A stretch of 64,000 nt of DNA from Pseudomonas sp. RSB 5.4 (GTDB lineage Bacteria > Pseudomonadota > Gammaproteobacteria > Pseudomonadales > Pseudomonadaceae): assembly GCF_037126175.1 (NCBI RefSeq), contig NZ_CP146986.1, forward strand, positions 4,960,501-5,024,500, in the 5' to 3' direction. The stretch's first letter is position 1, and each line of letters begins with the position of its first letter. The notes below the pieces were generated by a model, which saw nothing but the letters and a program-made list of their open reading frames with translations, ran no database searches and had not been told where the DNA came from. The position numbers and the translations under genes are program-made. This document shows positions 27,437 through 37,208 of this stretch, piece after piece.

Positions 27437-29134
27437 GTGACTGACAATAAGCCTACAACTGCCGTTTATACAAAGAGACGTGACGTCGAGATCCGCGCTG
27501 CCCGCGGCAACAAGCTGACCGCCAAGAGCTGGCTGACCGAAGCGCCGCTGCGCATGCTGATGAACAACCTCGATCCGGAAGTGGCCGAGAACCCGAAAGA
27601 GCTGGTGGTTTACGGTGGTATCGGTCGCGCTGCGCGCAACTGGGAGTGCTACGACAAGATCGTCGAGAGCCTGACCAATCTCAATGACGACGAAACCCTG
27701 CTGGTGCAGTCGGGCAAACCGGTCGGCGTGTTCAAGACTCACAGCAACGCACCGCGCGTACTGATCGCCAACTCCAACCTGGTGCCGCACTGGGCGAGCT
27801 GGGAACACTTCAACGAACTCGACGCCAAAGGCCTGGCCATGTACGGCCAGATGACCGCCGGCAGCTGGATCTACATCGGCAGCCAGGGCATCGTTCAGGG
27901 CACCTACGAAACCTTCGTCGAAGCCGGGCGCCAGCACTACAACGACAACCTCAAGGGCAAGTGGGTGCTGACCGCGGGTCTCGGCGGCATGGGCGGTGCC
28001 CAGCCACTGGCCGCCACCCTGGCCGGTGCCTGTTCGCTGAACATTGAGTGCCAACAGGTGAGCATCGATTTCCGCCTGAAAAGCCGCTATGTCGATGAGC
28101 AGGCCAAAGACCTCGACGACGCCCTGGCGCGCATCGCCAAATACACCGCTGAAGGCAAAGCGATTTCCATCGCGCTGCTGGGCAACGCGGCAGAAATCCT
28201 GCCGGAACTGGTCAAGCGTGGCGTGCGCCCGGACATGGTCACCGACCAGACCAGCGCCCACGACCCACTGAACGGCTACCTGCCGGCGGGCTGGACCTGG
28301 GAAGAGTACCGCGCTCGTGCCAAGACCGAGCCGGCCGCCGTGATCAAAGCCGCCAAGCAATCGATGGCGGTCCACGTCAAAGCCATGCTGGACTTCCAGA
28401 AGCAAGGCATTCCGACCTTCGACTACGGCAACAACATCCGTCAGATGGCGCAGGAAGAAGGCGTGGAAAACGCGTTCGACTTCCCGGGCTTCGTCCCGGC
28501 CTACATCCGTCCGCTGTTCTGCCGTGGCATCGGCCCGTTCCGTTGGGCGGCGCTGTCGGGTGATCCGCAGGACATCTTCAAGACCGACGCCAAAGTCAAA
28601 GAGCTGATCCCGGACGACGCGCACCTGCACAACTGGCTGGACATGGCCCGCGAGCGCATCAGCTTCCAGGGTCTGCCGGCACGTATCTGCTGGGTCGGTC
28701 TGGGCCTGCGCGCCAAGCTCGGTCTGGCGTTCAACGAAATGGTGCGCAGCGGCGAGCTGTCGGCGCCGATCGTCATCGGTCGCGACCACCTCGACTCCGG
28801 CTCGGTAGCCAGCCCGAACCGCGAAACCGAATCGATGCAGGACGGTTCCGACGCGGTCTCCGACTGGCCGCTGCTTAACGCTCTGCTCAACACCGCGAGC
28901 GGCGCGACCTGGGTGTCCCTGCACCACGGTGGCGGTGTCGGCATGGGCTTCTCCCAGCACTCGGGCATGGTGATCGTCTGCGACGGTACCGACGAAGCGG
29001 CCGAGCGCATTGCTCGCGTCCTGCACAACGACCCGGCCACCGGTGTCATGCGTCACGCCGATGCCGGTTACCAGATCGCCATCGACTGCGCCAAGGAGCA
29101 GGGGCTGAACCTGCCGATGATTACCGGTAAATAA
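27437..29134 (+). CDS. hutU: Urocanate hydratase
   Basis: It converts urocanate to imidazolone propionate using NAD as an electrophile. The 565-residue length and the sequence ([20 protein letters not shown], the NAD-binding [15 protein letters not shown], and the active-site segment with Cys in [21 protein letters not shown]) are classic HutU. The GTG start has GAGGAG 8 bases upstream. First gene of the long operon that runs to hutG, driven by the sigma54/HutC promoter. Confidence 0.98.
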   Translation: MTDNKPTTAVYTKRRDVEIRAARGNKLTAKSWLTEAPLRMLMNNLDPEVAENPKELVVYGGIGRAARNWECYDKIVESLTNLNDDETLLVQSGKPVGVFKTHSNAPRVLIANSNLVPHWASWEHFNELDAKGLAMYGQMTAGSWIYIGSQGIVQGTYETFVEAGRQHYNDNLKGKWVLTAGLGGMGGAQPLAATLAGACSLNIECQQVSIDFRLKSRYVDEQAKDLDDALARIAKYTAEGKAISIALLGNAAEILPELVKRGVRPDMVTDQTSAHDPLNGYLPAGWTWEEYRARAKTEPAAVIKAAKQSMAVHVKAMLDFQKQGIPTFDYGNNIRQMAQEEGVENAFDFPGFVPAYIRPLFCRGIGPFRWAALSGDPQDIFKTDAKVKELIPDDAHLHNWLDMARERISFQGLPARICWVGLGLRAKLGLAFNEMVRSGELSAPIVIGRDHLDSGSVASPNRETESMQDGSDAVSDWPLLNALLNTASGATWVSLHHGGGVGMGFSQHSGMVIVCDGTDEAAERIARVLHNDPATGVMRHADAGYQIAIDCAKEQGLNLPMITGK

Positions 29135-29160
29135 ACGCAATTCTGTGGGAAATGCTTTTG

Positions 29161-29248
29161 GTGGGAGTGGGCTTGCTCACGAATGCGCTGGATCAATCAG
29201 CACATGTTTCGAATGTGCCGGCCCCTTCGCGAGCAAGCCCGCTCCCAC
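29161..29248. repeat. REP pair (REPIN), GTGGGAGCGGGC family
   Basis: A forward REP with two changes (29161-29183) and a perfect inverted copy (29226-29248), 42 bp apart, lie between hutU and the permease gene and may stabilise the hutU message. Confidence 0.88.
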
Positions 29249-29308
29249 CAAAAGCACCCCGCGCAAGACGCTCAGTGAACTCGAATAACAATCCACAGAG
29301 GTTGAATC

Positions 29309-30781
29309 ATGGCTGTAACCCCTGATCGTGCAAGCAACAAACCGTTGATCGAAAGGCGTTCGATCGACTACATCCCGGAAGCGGAAAGACACGGTCGTCT
29401 GTTTAGCCAGTTCACCCTGTGGATGGGTGCGAATCTGCAAATCACTGCGATTGTCACCGGGGCCCTGGCCGTGGTGCTGGGCGGTGATGTGTTCTGGTCG
29501 TTGATCGGTCTGTTGATCGGTCAACTGCTGGGCGGCGGCGTGATGGCGCTGCATGCGGCGCAAGGGCCGAAGCTGGGCCTGCCGCAGATGATTTCCAGCC
29601 GCGTGCAATTTGGCGTGTACGGTGCGGCGATTCCGATCGTGCTGGTGTGCCTGATGTACCTGGGTTTCACCGCCACCGGTACGGTGCTTTCCGGTCAGGC
29701 GCTGGGCCAGTTGTTTGGCGTCAGCGACACCGTCGGCATTCTGCTGTTCGCCAGTGTCATCGTGCTGGTCACGGTGCTCGGTTATCGGGTGATCCACTGG
29801 ATCGGCCGGGTCGCCAGTGTGATTGGCGTGATTGCCTTTGTGTATCTGTTCAGCCGCCTGCTGAGCCAGGTGGACGTTGGCGCACTCCTGCAAATTCGCC
29901 ACTTCAGCTGGAGCAGCTTCCTGCTGGCAGTGTCGCTCGCGGCCTCCTGGCAGATCGCTTTCGGCCCTTATGTGGCGGACTACTCGCGTTACCTGCCGAG
30001 CAAGATTTCCTCGGTGAAAACCTTCTTTGCCGCTGGCGCAGGTTCGGTCATCGGCGCGCAGGTGGCGATGGTCCTCGGCGTGTTCGCGGCAGCTTCGGCC
30101 AACGGCCAGTTCGCCGGTCACGAAGTGGCCTACATCGTCGGGCTGGGCGGCACCGGGGCCACCGCCGCGCTGCTGTACTTCAGCATCGCGTTCGGCAAGG
30201 TGACCATCTCGACGCTGAACTCCTATGGCAGCTTCATGTGCATCGCGACCATCATCAGCGGCTTCCGTGGCCACCTGACGGTCTCGCGTCTGCAGCGTCT
30301 GGTGTTCGTGCTGGTGATCGTCAGTGCGGCCACCCTGATCGCCTTGCTCGGTCAGCACTCGTTCCTCGGTGCGTTCAAGTCGTTCATCCTGTTCCTGCTG
30401 GCGTTCTTCACGCCATGGAGCGCGATCAACCTGGTCGACTACTACTGCATCACCCGCGAGCGCTATGACGTGCCGGCGCTGGCCGATCCGAACGGTCGCT
30501 ACGGGCGCTGGAACCTGCTCGGGATCAGCGTCTATGTGTTCGGCGTGCTGGTGCAACTACCGTTCATCTCCACCAAGTTCTACACCGGCCCGCTGGTGGC
30601 TGCCCTCGGTGACGTGGATATCTCCTGGATCATCGGTCTGGTGCTGCCTGCTGCTCTCTATTACGTGTGCGCAAAAAAATGGCACGGCTCGGTGCCCGAT
30701 CACCTGATTCTGCCGGTCGAGCAGAACAGCGATGTACAACCTGAAACAAGTGGGGCCAGTCGCGCTGCGGCGCAGGCCTGA
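29309..30781 (+). CDS. NCS1-family permease, probable urocanate transporter
   Basis: A 490-residue inner-membrane protein with about twelve membrane helices from residue 35 to 455. The phrase FTLWMGANLQITAIVTGALAVVLGG and WQIAFGPYVADYSRYLP mark the NCS1 nucleobase-cation symporter family (CodB-like). The place between hutU and hutXWV, inside the operon, argues against cytosine as substrate. In P. fluorescens a urocanate-specific permease called HutTu is reported in this locus, and this gene is the natural candidate; I infer that by position. The C-terminal 30 residues are polar and cytosolic. Confidence 0.75.
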   Translation: MAVTPDRASNKPLIERRSIDYIPEAERHGRLFSQFTLWMGANLQITAIVTGALAVVLGGDVFWSLIGLLIGQLLGGGVMALHAAQGPKLGLPQMISSRVQFGVYGAAIPIVLVCLMYLGFTATGTVLSGQALGQLFGVSDTVGILLFASVIVLVTVLGYRVIHWIGRVASVIGVIAFVYLFSRLLSQVDVGALLQIRHFSWSSFLLAVSLAASWQIAFGPYVADYSRYLPSKISSVKTFFAAGAGSVIGAQVAMVLGVFAAASANGQFAGHEVAYIVGLGGTGATAALLYFSIAFGKVTISTLNSYGSFMCIATIISGFRGHLTVSRLQRLVFVLVIVSAATLIALLGQHSFLGAFKSFILFLLAFFTPWSAINLVDYYCITRERYDVPALADPNGRYGRWNLLGISVYVFGVLVQLPFISTKFYTGPLVAALGDVDISWIIGLVLPAALYYVCAKKWHGSVPDHLILPVEQNSDVQPETSGASRAAAQA

Positions 30782-30851
30782 CTGGACGTGGACAGGGCTG
30801 GATGCCTCTTGAACTGCCGTAAGCCAATTCATGATTAGGAGCGTCGCGACA

Positions 30852-31820
30852 ATGAAATCGAACAAGACCCTGCTGACCACATTGCTGTCCATGGGCCTGT
30901 TGGCCAGTGCCGGTGCGACTCAGGCAACTGGCTGGTGCGAATCGGGCAAACCGGTGAAGTTTGCCGGCCTGAACTGGGAAAGCGGCATGCTGCTGACCGA
31001 CGTCCTGCAAGTGGTTCTGGAGAAAGGCTACGACTGCAAGACCGATAGCTTGCCGGGCAACTCGATCACCATGGAGAACGCCCTGAGCAGCAACGACATT
31101 CAAGTGTTCGCCGAAGAGTGGGTCGGCCGCAGCGAGGTCTGGAACAAAGCCGAGAAGGCCGGCAAGGTTGTCGGTGTCGGCGCGCCGATCGTTGGTGCGG
31201 TCGAAGGCTGGTACGTGCCGCGCTACGTGATCGAAGGCGACGCCAAGCGCAAGCTTGAGCCGAAAGCGCCGGACCTGAAAAACATCGCCGATCTGGGCAA
31301 ATACGCAGCCATTTTCAAAGACGCCGAAGAGCCGTCCAAGGGCCGTTTCTACAACTGCCCGGCCGGCTGGACCTGCGAGCTGGACAACAGCGAAATGCTC
31401 AAGAGCTACGGCCTGGAAAACAGCTACACCAACTTCCGTCCGGGCACCGGCCCGGCGCTGGATGCGGCGGTGCTGTCGAGCTACAAGCGTGGCGAGCCGA
31501 TCCTGTTCTACTACTGGTCGCCAACCCCGCTGATGGGCCAGATCGACGCGGTCAAGCTGGAAGAAAAACCGGGCGTCGACAAGAGCGTGAGCATCAAGGT
31601 CGGCCTGTCGAAAACCTTCCACGAGCAGGCGCCGGAACTGGTGGCCGTGCTGGAAAAGGTCAATCTGCCGATCGACCTGCTGAACCAGAACCTGGGCCGC
31701 ATGGCGAAGGAACGTATCGAGTCGCCGAAGCTGGCGAAAATCTTCCTCAAGGAACATCCTGAAGTCTGGCATGCGTGGGTCAGTGACGACGCAGCCAAAA
31801 AAATCGACGCGGCGCTGTAG
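30852..31820 (+). CDS. hutX: Periplasmic histidine-binding protein of the HutXWV ABC transporter
   Basis: The start at MKSNKTLLTTLLSMGLLASAGATQATG is preferred: it gives a signal peptide with cleavage near ATG-W and has AGGAG 10 bases upstream. The 322-residue product is of the OpuAC/ProX type (KFAGLNWESGMLLTDVLQVVLEKGYDCKTDSLPG), like the Sinorhizobium and Pseudomonas HutX proteins. A conserved Trp-rich pocket (EEWVGRSEVW, EGWYVPRY, FYYWSPTPLMG) suits an aromatic or cationic ligand. The hut context makes histidine the likely ligand. Confidence 0.85.
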   Translation: MKSNKTLLTTLLSMGLLASAGATQATGWCESGKPVKFAGLNWESGMLLTDVLQVVLEKGYDCKTDSLPGNSITMENALSSNDIQVFAEEWVGRSEVWNKAEKAGKVVGVGAPIVGAVEGWYVPRYVIEGDAKRKLEPKAPDLKNIADLGKYAAIFKDAEEPSKGRFYNCPAGWTCELDNSEMLKSYGLENSYTNFRPGTGPALDAAVLSSYKRGEPILFYYWSPTPLMGQIDAVKLEEKPGVDKSVSIKVGLSKTFHEQAPELVAVLEKVNLPIDLLNQNLGRMAKERIESPKLAKIFLKEHPEVWHAWVSDDAAKKIDAAL

Positions 31821-31904
31821 GTCGATACCTCCCGGTCAACCGTGAGGCTGGCCGGGAGATATGCCGTAAATCGCTTGATTGAGATTTCTGATTGAGAGCC
31901 GCTT

Positions 31905-32756
31905 ATGTTTCCCGAAAGCTTTACCTTTTCCATCGCCGACTGGGTCAACGGTTGGGTCGATGCGCTGGTCACCAACTACGGTGATGTATTCCGCCACATC
32001 TCGGACACGCTGCTGTGGGCCATCGTCAACCTCGAAGGCCTGCTGCGTGCGGCGCCGTGGTGGTTGATGCTGGCGATCGTCGGCGTCGTCGCCTGGCACG
32101 CCACGCGCAAAGTCGTCACCACTGCGGTCATCGTCGGTCTGTTGTTCCTGGTGGGAGCTGTCGGCCTGTGGGACAAACTCATGCAGACCCTGGCGCTGAT
32201 GATGGTCGCGACGATCATTTCGGTGCTGATCGGCATTCCGCTGGGGATCCTTTCGGCGCGCAGCAATCGCCTGCGTTCGGTGCTGATGCCGCTGCTCGAC
32301 ATCATGCAGACCATGCCCAGCTTCGTGTACCTGATTCCGGTGCTGATGCTGTTCGGTCTGGGCAAGGTTCCGGCGATTTTCGCCACGGTGATCTACGCCG
32401 CGCCGCCGCTGATCCGTCTGACCGATCTGGGCATCCGCCAGGTCGACGGCGAAGTGATGGAAGCGATCAACGCTTTCGGTGCCAACCGCTGGCAGCAACT
32501 GTTCGGCGTGCAACTGCCGCTGGCCCTGCCGAGCATCATGGCCGGGATCAACCAGACCACCATGATGGCCCTGTCGATGGTGGTGATCGCCTCGATGATC
32601 GGCGCCCGTGGTTTGGGTGAAGACGTGCTGGTGGGGATTCAGACCCTCAACGTCGGACGCGGCCTCGAAGCCGGTCTGGCGATCGTGATTCTCGCAGTGG
32701 TCATCGACCGCATTACTCAAGCGTACGGTCGGCCACGGCATGAGGTGAGCAAATGA
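31905..32756 (+). CDS. hutW: ABC transporter permease HutW
   Basis: A 283-residue membrane subunit of the ProW/OpuAB class with a hydrophilic N-terminus, about six helices, and the EAA loop EAINAFGANRWQQLFGVQLP that docks the ATPase. It follows hutX after 84 bp and overlaps hutV by 4 bases. The role is histidine uptake together with HutX and HutV. Confidence 0.88.
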   Translation: MFPESFTFSIADWVNGWVDALVTNYGDVFRHISDTLLWAIVNLEGLLRAAPWWLMLAIVGVVAWHATRKVVTTAVIVGLLFLVGAVGLWDKLMQTLALMMVATIISVLIGIPLGILSARSNRLRSVLMPLLDIMQTMPSFVYLIPVLMLFGLGKVPAIFATVIYAAPPLIRLTDLGIRQVDGEVMEAINAFGANRWQQLFGVQLPLALPSIMAGINQTTMMALSMVVIASMIGARGLGEDVLVGIQTLNVGRGLEAGLAIVILAVVIDRITQAYGRPRHEVSK

Positions 32757-33583
32757 GCAACGCAACCGTGAGCAAGATCGAAGTCAAAAACGTCTTCAAG
32801 ATTTTCGGCAACCGCGCCAAGGACGCACTGGCGATGGTCGGCCAGGGCAAGACCAAGGATCAGGTGCTGAACGAAACCGGTTGCGTGGTCGGGGTCAACG
32901 ACCTGTCGCTGAGCATCGGCACCGGTGAGATCTTCGTGATCATGGGCCTGTCCGGCTCGGGCAAATCCACCTTGGTGCGCCACTTCAACCGCCTGATCGA
33001 CCCCACCAGCGGCGCGATCCTGGTCGATGGCGTGGACATCCTGCAATACGACATGGAAGCGCTGCGCGAATTTCGCCGGCACAAGATCAGCATGGTGTTC
33101 CAGAGCTTCGGCCTGCTGCCGCACAAGACCGTGATCGAGAACGTCGCCTACGGTCTGAAAGTGCGCGGCGAAAGCAAACAGCTGTGCAACGAGCGCGCCT
33201 TGCACTGGATCAACACCGTGGGCCTCAAAGGCTACGAAAACAAATACCCGCACCAGCTCTCCGGCGGCATGCGTCAGCGTGTCGGCCTGGCCCGCGCCTT
33301 GGCGGCGGACACCGACATCATCCTGATGGACGAAGCCTTCAGTGCGCTGGACCCGCTGATCCGCGCCGAGATGCAGGACCAGTTGCTCGAGCTGCAAAAG
33401 ACCCTGCACAAGACCATCGTCTTCATCACCCACGACCTCGACGAGGCCGTGCGCATCGGCAACCGCATCGCGATCCTCAAGGACGGCCGCCTGATTCAAG
33501 TCGGCACCCCGAGAGAGATCCTGCATTCGCCGGCGGATGAGTATGTCGACCGGTTCGTGCAGCGGCGGGCGGCGGTGGTTTGA
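32753..33583 (+). CDS. hutV: ABC transporter ATP-binding protein HutV
   Basis: A 276-residue ATPase of the ProV/OpuAA class. Walker A (GLSGSGKST) is at about 63-71, the signature LSGGMRQRVGLARAL and Walker B ILMDEAFSALDP follow. Unlike ProV it has no C-terminal CBS domains, being about 120 residues shorter, which suits HutV. Near the N-terminus is the class-typical insert ALAMVGQGKTKDQVLNETG. Its ATGA start overlaps hutW. Confidence 0.88.
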   Translation: MSNATVSKIEVKNVFKIFGNRAKDALAMVGQGKTKDQVLNETGCVVGVNDLSLSIGTGEIFVIMGLSGSGKSTLVRHFNRLIDPTSGAILVDGVDILQYDMEALREFRRHKISMVFQSFGLLPHKTVIENVAYGLKVRGESKQLCNERALHWINTVGLKGYENKYPHQLSGGMRQRVGLARALAADTDIILMDEAFSALDPLIRAEMQDQLLELQKTLHKTIVFITHDLDEAVRIGNRIAILKDGRLIQVGTPREILHSPADEYVDRFVQRRAAVV

Positions 33584-33632
33584 CAGATTTTGTGGTGAGA
33601 CAGCTTTGTGGGGAGACAGCTTGTGGTGAGGG
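33582..33632. repeat. Three imperfect 16-bp tandem repeats
   Basis: Units of about GACAGCTTTGTGGTGA repeat three times directly after the hutV stop, the last one running into the REP element that follows. They look like slipped copies of the outer end of that REP. Confidence 0.75.
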
Positions 33633-33752
33633 GATTTATCCCCGATGGGTGGCGAAGCCGCCCCAAAAATCTCCAGCCTGGCTGCTTCAGGTACACCGCA
33701 TGCAATCCTGAGGGCTGCTGCGCAGCCCATCGGGGATAAATCCCCTCACCAC
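33623..33752. repeat. REP pair, GTGGTGAGGGGATTTATCC family
   Basis: A third REP type. A 27-bp element starting GTGGTGAGGGGATTTATCCC (33623-33649) has a perfect inverted copy (33726-33752) across 76 bp. It separates hutV from hutH1 and can form a long hairpin in the hut message. Confidence 0.9.
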
Positions 33753-33789
33753 AGGTTTTTGTATCAACAGAATTGGCATGAGGTTTCAG

Positions 33790-35313
33790 ATGTCCCAGGC
33801 TGAAAAAATCATCATCACCGGTAACCCCCTGCGTTGGCAGGACGTGGTCGCCGTTGCCCGTCACGGCGCAAAACTTGAGCTGTCGAGCGAGACCTGGGCG
33901 CGCATCGAAAACGCTCAGGGCATCGTCCAGCGCATCGTCGAAAGCGGCGAACGCGCTTACGGCGTCAACACCGGTCTGGGCGGTTTGTCCAACGTCTCGC
34001 TGAAGGATGAACAGCTCAGCCAGCTGTCGCGCAATACCTTGCTCAGCCACGCCTGTGGTGTCGGCCCGGTACTGCCTGATGAACAAACTCGCGCGATCCT
34101 CTGCGCGGCGATCCACAACTACAGCCACGGCAAATCCGGCATTCATCGCCGTGTGGTCGAAGCACTGCTGGCACTGCTCAATCGCGGCATCACCCCGCAA
34201 GTGCCGGCGCAAGGCTCGGTGGGTTACCTGACGCACATGGCGCACATCGGCATCGCCCTGCTGGGCGTGGGCAATGTCAGCTATCGCGGACAGATCACCT
34301 CGGCGCAACAGGCGCTGGCCGAAGAAGGCCTGCAACCGGTGCAGCTCGGTGCGAAGGACGGTTTGTGCCTGGTCAACGGCACCCCGTGCATGACCGGCCT
34401 TAGTTGCCTGGCGATCGCCGATGCGACGCGGCTGGTGCAGTGGGCCGATGTGATCGGCGCCATGAGCTTCGAAGCGCAGCGCGGGCAGATTGCCGCGTTC
34501 GATGCCGAGATCATCGCGCTCAAACCGCACCCGGGCATGCAGCAGGTCGGGATCAACCTGCGGGCCTTGCTCGACGGCAGTGAAGTGATCGCGGCCAGCC
34601 AAGGCATTCGTACTCAGGATGCGCTGAGCATTCGTTCGATCCCGCAGGTGCACGGTGCGGCGCGCGACCAACTGGAGCACGCGATCAAACAGGTCGAGGC
34701 CGAGCTCAACGGTTGCACCGATAACCCGTTGCTGCTGGGCACGCCGGAGAATTTCCGGGTGATGTCGCAGGCCAACCCGCACGGTCAGTCAGTGGCGATG
34801 GCGGCGGATCTGCTGGCGATTGCCATGGCTGAAATCGGCTCGATTGCCGAGCGCCGCCTCGATCGTCTGGTCAACCCGCACGTCAGTGGTCTGCCGGCGT
34901 TTCTGGTGGCCAACCCGGGGGTGAACTCCGGGATGATGATCGTGCAATACGTCGCCGCTTCGCTGTGTGCCGAGAACCGCCAACTGGCGCAACCGGCAGT
35001 GCTCGACAACTATGTCACCTCGGGCCTGCAGGAAGACCATCTGAGCATGGGCACCAGCGCTGCGCTGAAGCTGCACCGCGCCTTGGAAAACTGCACGCAG
35101 ATCCTCGCCATCGAGTACCTGCTGGCGGCGCAGGCCTTTGAATTCCTCAAGGAGCAGCGCTTTGGCGCGGGCACTGACCAGGCCTGGCGCCTGCTGCGTG
35201 AAACAGTCCCGGCCTACGATCAGGATCGCTGGCTGGCGCCGGATATCGCCGCCGCCGCGAACGTTTTGAAAGACCCGAATTCGCTGCACAAAGTATTACC
35301 GAATCTGCACTGA
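33790..35313 (+). CDS. HutH1: histidine ammonia-lyase homologue lacking the MIO triad
   Basis: A HAL/PAL-family protein of 507 residues; this start has GAGG 6 bases upstream, while an ATG 12 bases earlier has no ribosome site. The fold is intact (ERAYGVNTGLGGLSN, LSHACGVG, LVNGTPCMTG, LQEDHLSMGTSAALKLH). Where active lyases have [15 protein letters not shown], this has GSVG-YLTHMAHI: the Ala-Ser-Gly that cyclises to MIO is missing. The catalytic Tyr of QDPYSLR is replaced (QDALSIR), and the Phe of GGNFHAEP is Pro. It cannot be a normal lyase. Genetic work in P. fluorescens SBW25 found hutH2, not hutH1, needed for histidine growth, as I recall. Function unknown. Confidence 0.85.
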   Translation: MSQAEKIIITGNPLRWQDVVAVARHGAKLELSSETWARIENAQGIVQRIVESGERAYGVNTGLGGLSNVSLKDEQLSQLSRNTLLSHACGVGPVLPDEQTRAILCAAIHNYSHGKSGIHRRVVEALLALLNRGITPQVPAQGSVGYLTHMAHIGIALLGVGNVSYRGQITSAQQALAEEGLQPVQLGAKDGLCLVNGTPCMTGLSCLAIADATRLVQWADVIGAMSFEAQRGQIAAFDAEIIALKPHPGMQQVGINLRALLDGSEVIAASQGIRTQDALSIRSIPQVHGAARDQLEHAIKQVEAELNGCTDNPLLLGTPENFRVMSQANPHGQSVAMAADLLAIAMAEIGSIAERRLDRLVNPHVSGLPAFLVANPGVNSGMMIVQYVAASLCAENRQLAQPAVLDNYVTSGLQEDHLSMGTSAALKLHRALENCTQILAIEYLLAAQAFEFLKEQRFGAGTDQAWRLLRETVPAYDQDRWLAPDIAAAANVLKDPNSLHKVLPNLH

Positions 35314-35430
35314 TTTTTACAACGCCAGCGTGCCAAGGCGCGGATCGTCCAAAAGGCGAAATGCGACGGACAACGGAATTATCCGGAGCGACTGGCGAGC
35401 CAATAACAAACTCTCAAAAGGAGCATTTTA

Positions 35431-36963
35431 ATGACTGCGCTGAACCTGATTCCCGGCCAACTGAGCCTGACCCAACTGCGTGACGTCTATCAGCACCCGG
35501 TCAAACTGACCCTCGACCACAGCGCCTCCGCGCAGATCGAGGCCAGCGTGGCCTGCGTCGAGCAGATCCTCGCCGAGAACCGCACCGCCTACGGCATCAA
35601 CACCGGTTTCGGCCTGCTGGCGTCGACCCGCATCGCCAGCGAAGACCTGGAAAACCTGCAGCGTTCGCTGGTGTTGTCTCACGCTGCCGGTGTCGGCCAG
35701 CCGATCAGCGATGAGTTGGTGCGCTTGATCATGGTGCTCAAGGTCAACAGCCTCAGCCGTGGTTTCTCCGGCATCCGCCGCGTGGTGATCGACGCGCTGA
35801 TCGCGCTGATCAACGCCGAGGTTTATCCGCACATTCCGCTCAAGGGATCGGTCGGTGCATCGGGTGACCTCGCGCCGCTGGCGCACATGTCGCTGGTGCT
35901 GCTGGGCGAGGGCAAGGCGCGTTACAAAGGCGAGTGGATGGAAGCCACCGAAGCGCTGAAAGTCGCTGGTCTGACCCCGCTGACGCTGGCGGCGAAAGAA
36001 GGTCTGGCACTGCTCAACGGCACTCAAGTGTCTAGCGCATTTGCCCTGCGCGGTCTGTTTGAAGGTGAAGACCTGTTTGCCGGTGCGCTGGCAATCGGCG
36101 GTCTGACGGTTGAAGCGGTGCTCGGTTCGCGCTCGCCGTTTGACGCGCGCATCCACGCGGCCCGTGGGCAGAAAGGTCAGATCGACGCCGCCATGGCTTA
36201 CCGCGATCTGCTCGGTGAGCGCAGCGAAGTCTCTGATTCGCACCAGAACTGCGAGAAGGTCCAGGACCCGTACTCGCTGCGTTGCCAGCCGCAAGTCATG
36301 GGCGCCTGCCTGACCCAGTTCCGTCAGGCCGCTGAAGTGCTGGTGGTCGAAGCCAACGCCGTCTCTGACAACCCGTTGGTATTCGCGGCTGAAGGCGACG
36401 TGATTTCCGGTGGTAACTTCCACGCCGAACCGGTGGCCATGGCCGCCGACAACATGGCCCTGGCCATCGCCGAAATCGGCTCGCTGAGCGAACGCCGCAT
36501 CTCGCTGATGATGGACAAGCACATGTCGCAGCTGCCGCCGTTCCTGGTGGCCAATGGCGGCGTCAACTCCGGTTTCATGATCGCCCAGGTGACCGCCGCG
36601 GCACTGGCCAGCGAGAACAAGGCACTGTCCCATCCGCATTCGGTCGACAGCCTGCCGACCTCGGCCAACCAGGAAGACCACGTGTCGATGGCTCCGGCCG
36701 CCGGCAAGCGCCTGTGGGAAATGGCCGAGAACACTCGCGGCATTCTCGCGGTGGAATGGCTGGCGGCGGTGCAGGGGCTGGATTTGCGTAACGGTCTGAA
36801 GACCTCGGCCAAGCTGGAGCAGGCGCGGGCGACTCTGCGCAAGGAAGTGCCGTTCTATGAGAAGGACCGCTTCTTTGCGCCGGACATCAATGCGGCGACT
36901 GAGCTGCTGGCTTCGCGCTGCTTGAGCGAATTGGTTCCGGCGAAATTGCTGCCTAGTTTGTAA
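35431..36963 (+). CDS. hutH: Histidine ammonia-lyase HutH2
   Basis: It removes ammonia from histidine to give urocanate, the first step of the pathway. The 510-residue enzyme has the MIO-forming Ala143-Ser144-Gly145 in [15 protein letters not shown]; Ser144 equals Ser143 of the P. putida enzyme. Tyr281 ([15 protein letters not shown]) equals catalytic Tyr280. Other pocket residues ([44 protein letters not shown]) are intact. AAAAGGAG lies just upstream of the start. It lies 117 bp after hutH1, without room for a permease gene between them. Confidence 0.97.
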   Translation: MTALNLIPGQLSLTQLRDVYQHPVKLTLDHSASAQIEASVACVEQILAENRTAYGINTGFGLLASTRIASEDLENLQRSLVLSHAAGVGQPISDELVRLIMVLKVNSLSRGFSGIRRVVIDALIALINAEVYPHIPLKGSVGASGDLAPLAHMSLVLLGEGKARYKGEWMEATEALKVAGLTPLTLAAKEGLALLNGTQVSSAFALRGLFEGEDLFAGALAIGGLTVEAVLGSRSPFDARIHAARGQKGQIDAAMAYRDLLGERSEVSDSHQNCEKVQDPYSLRCQPQVMGACLTQFRQAAEVLVVEANAVSDNPLVFAAEGDVISGGNFHAEPVAMAADNMALAIAEIGSLSERRISLMMDKHMSQLPPFLVANGGVNSGFMIAQVTAAALASENKALSHPHSVDSLPTSANQEDHVSMAPAAGKRLWEMAENTRGILAVEWLAAVQGLDLRNGLKTSAKLEQARATLRKEVPFYEKDRFFAPDINAATELLASRCLSELVPAKLLPSL

Positions 36964-37002
36964 GTGTTTTTCAGGGGGAGTTTTGTTGTTGCTGAAATCG
37001 AT

Positions 37003-37164
37003 CCCCCTCACCCCAGCCCTCTCCCCCAAGGGGGAGAGGGGGAAGGGAGCCAATCTTCATTGTTTTCAGAGCCGGAGTTCGGCTCAAGATTCTCAGGTCG
37101 ATGTATCTCGACAGAACAACCCGGTCAGTCCCCTCTCCCTCCGGGAGAGGGCTAGGGTGAGGGG
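37003..37164. repeat. Imperfect palindromic repeat, CCCTCACCCCAGCCCTCTCCC type
   Basis: Left end CCCCCTCACCCCAGCCCTCT with an internal small hairpin and right end GAGAGGGCTAGGGTGAGGGG are inverted copies around a central 90 bp. The same element recurs at 58800-58976. It fills most of the gap between hutH2 and hutI. Confidence 0.8.
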
Positions 37165-37208
37165 CTTTTAAAGGCTCCCCACCAAACCAATTCCAACGGA
37201 GGCCAACA

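Noticed and set aside
33778..33789. Upstream ATG as the HutH1 start
   Set aside because: It has no ribosome-binding site, whereas the ATG at 33790 has GAGG at the right distance.
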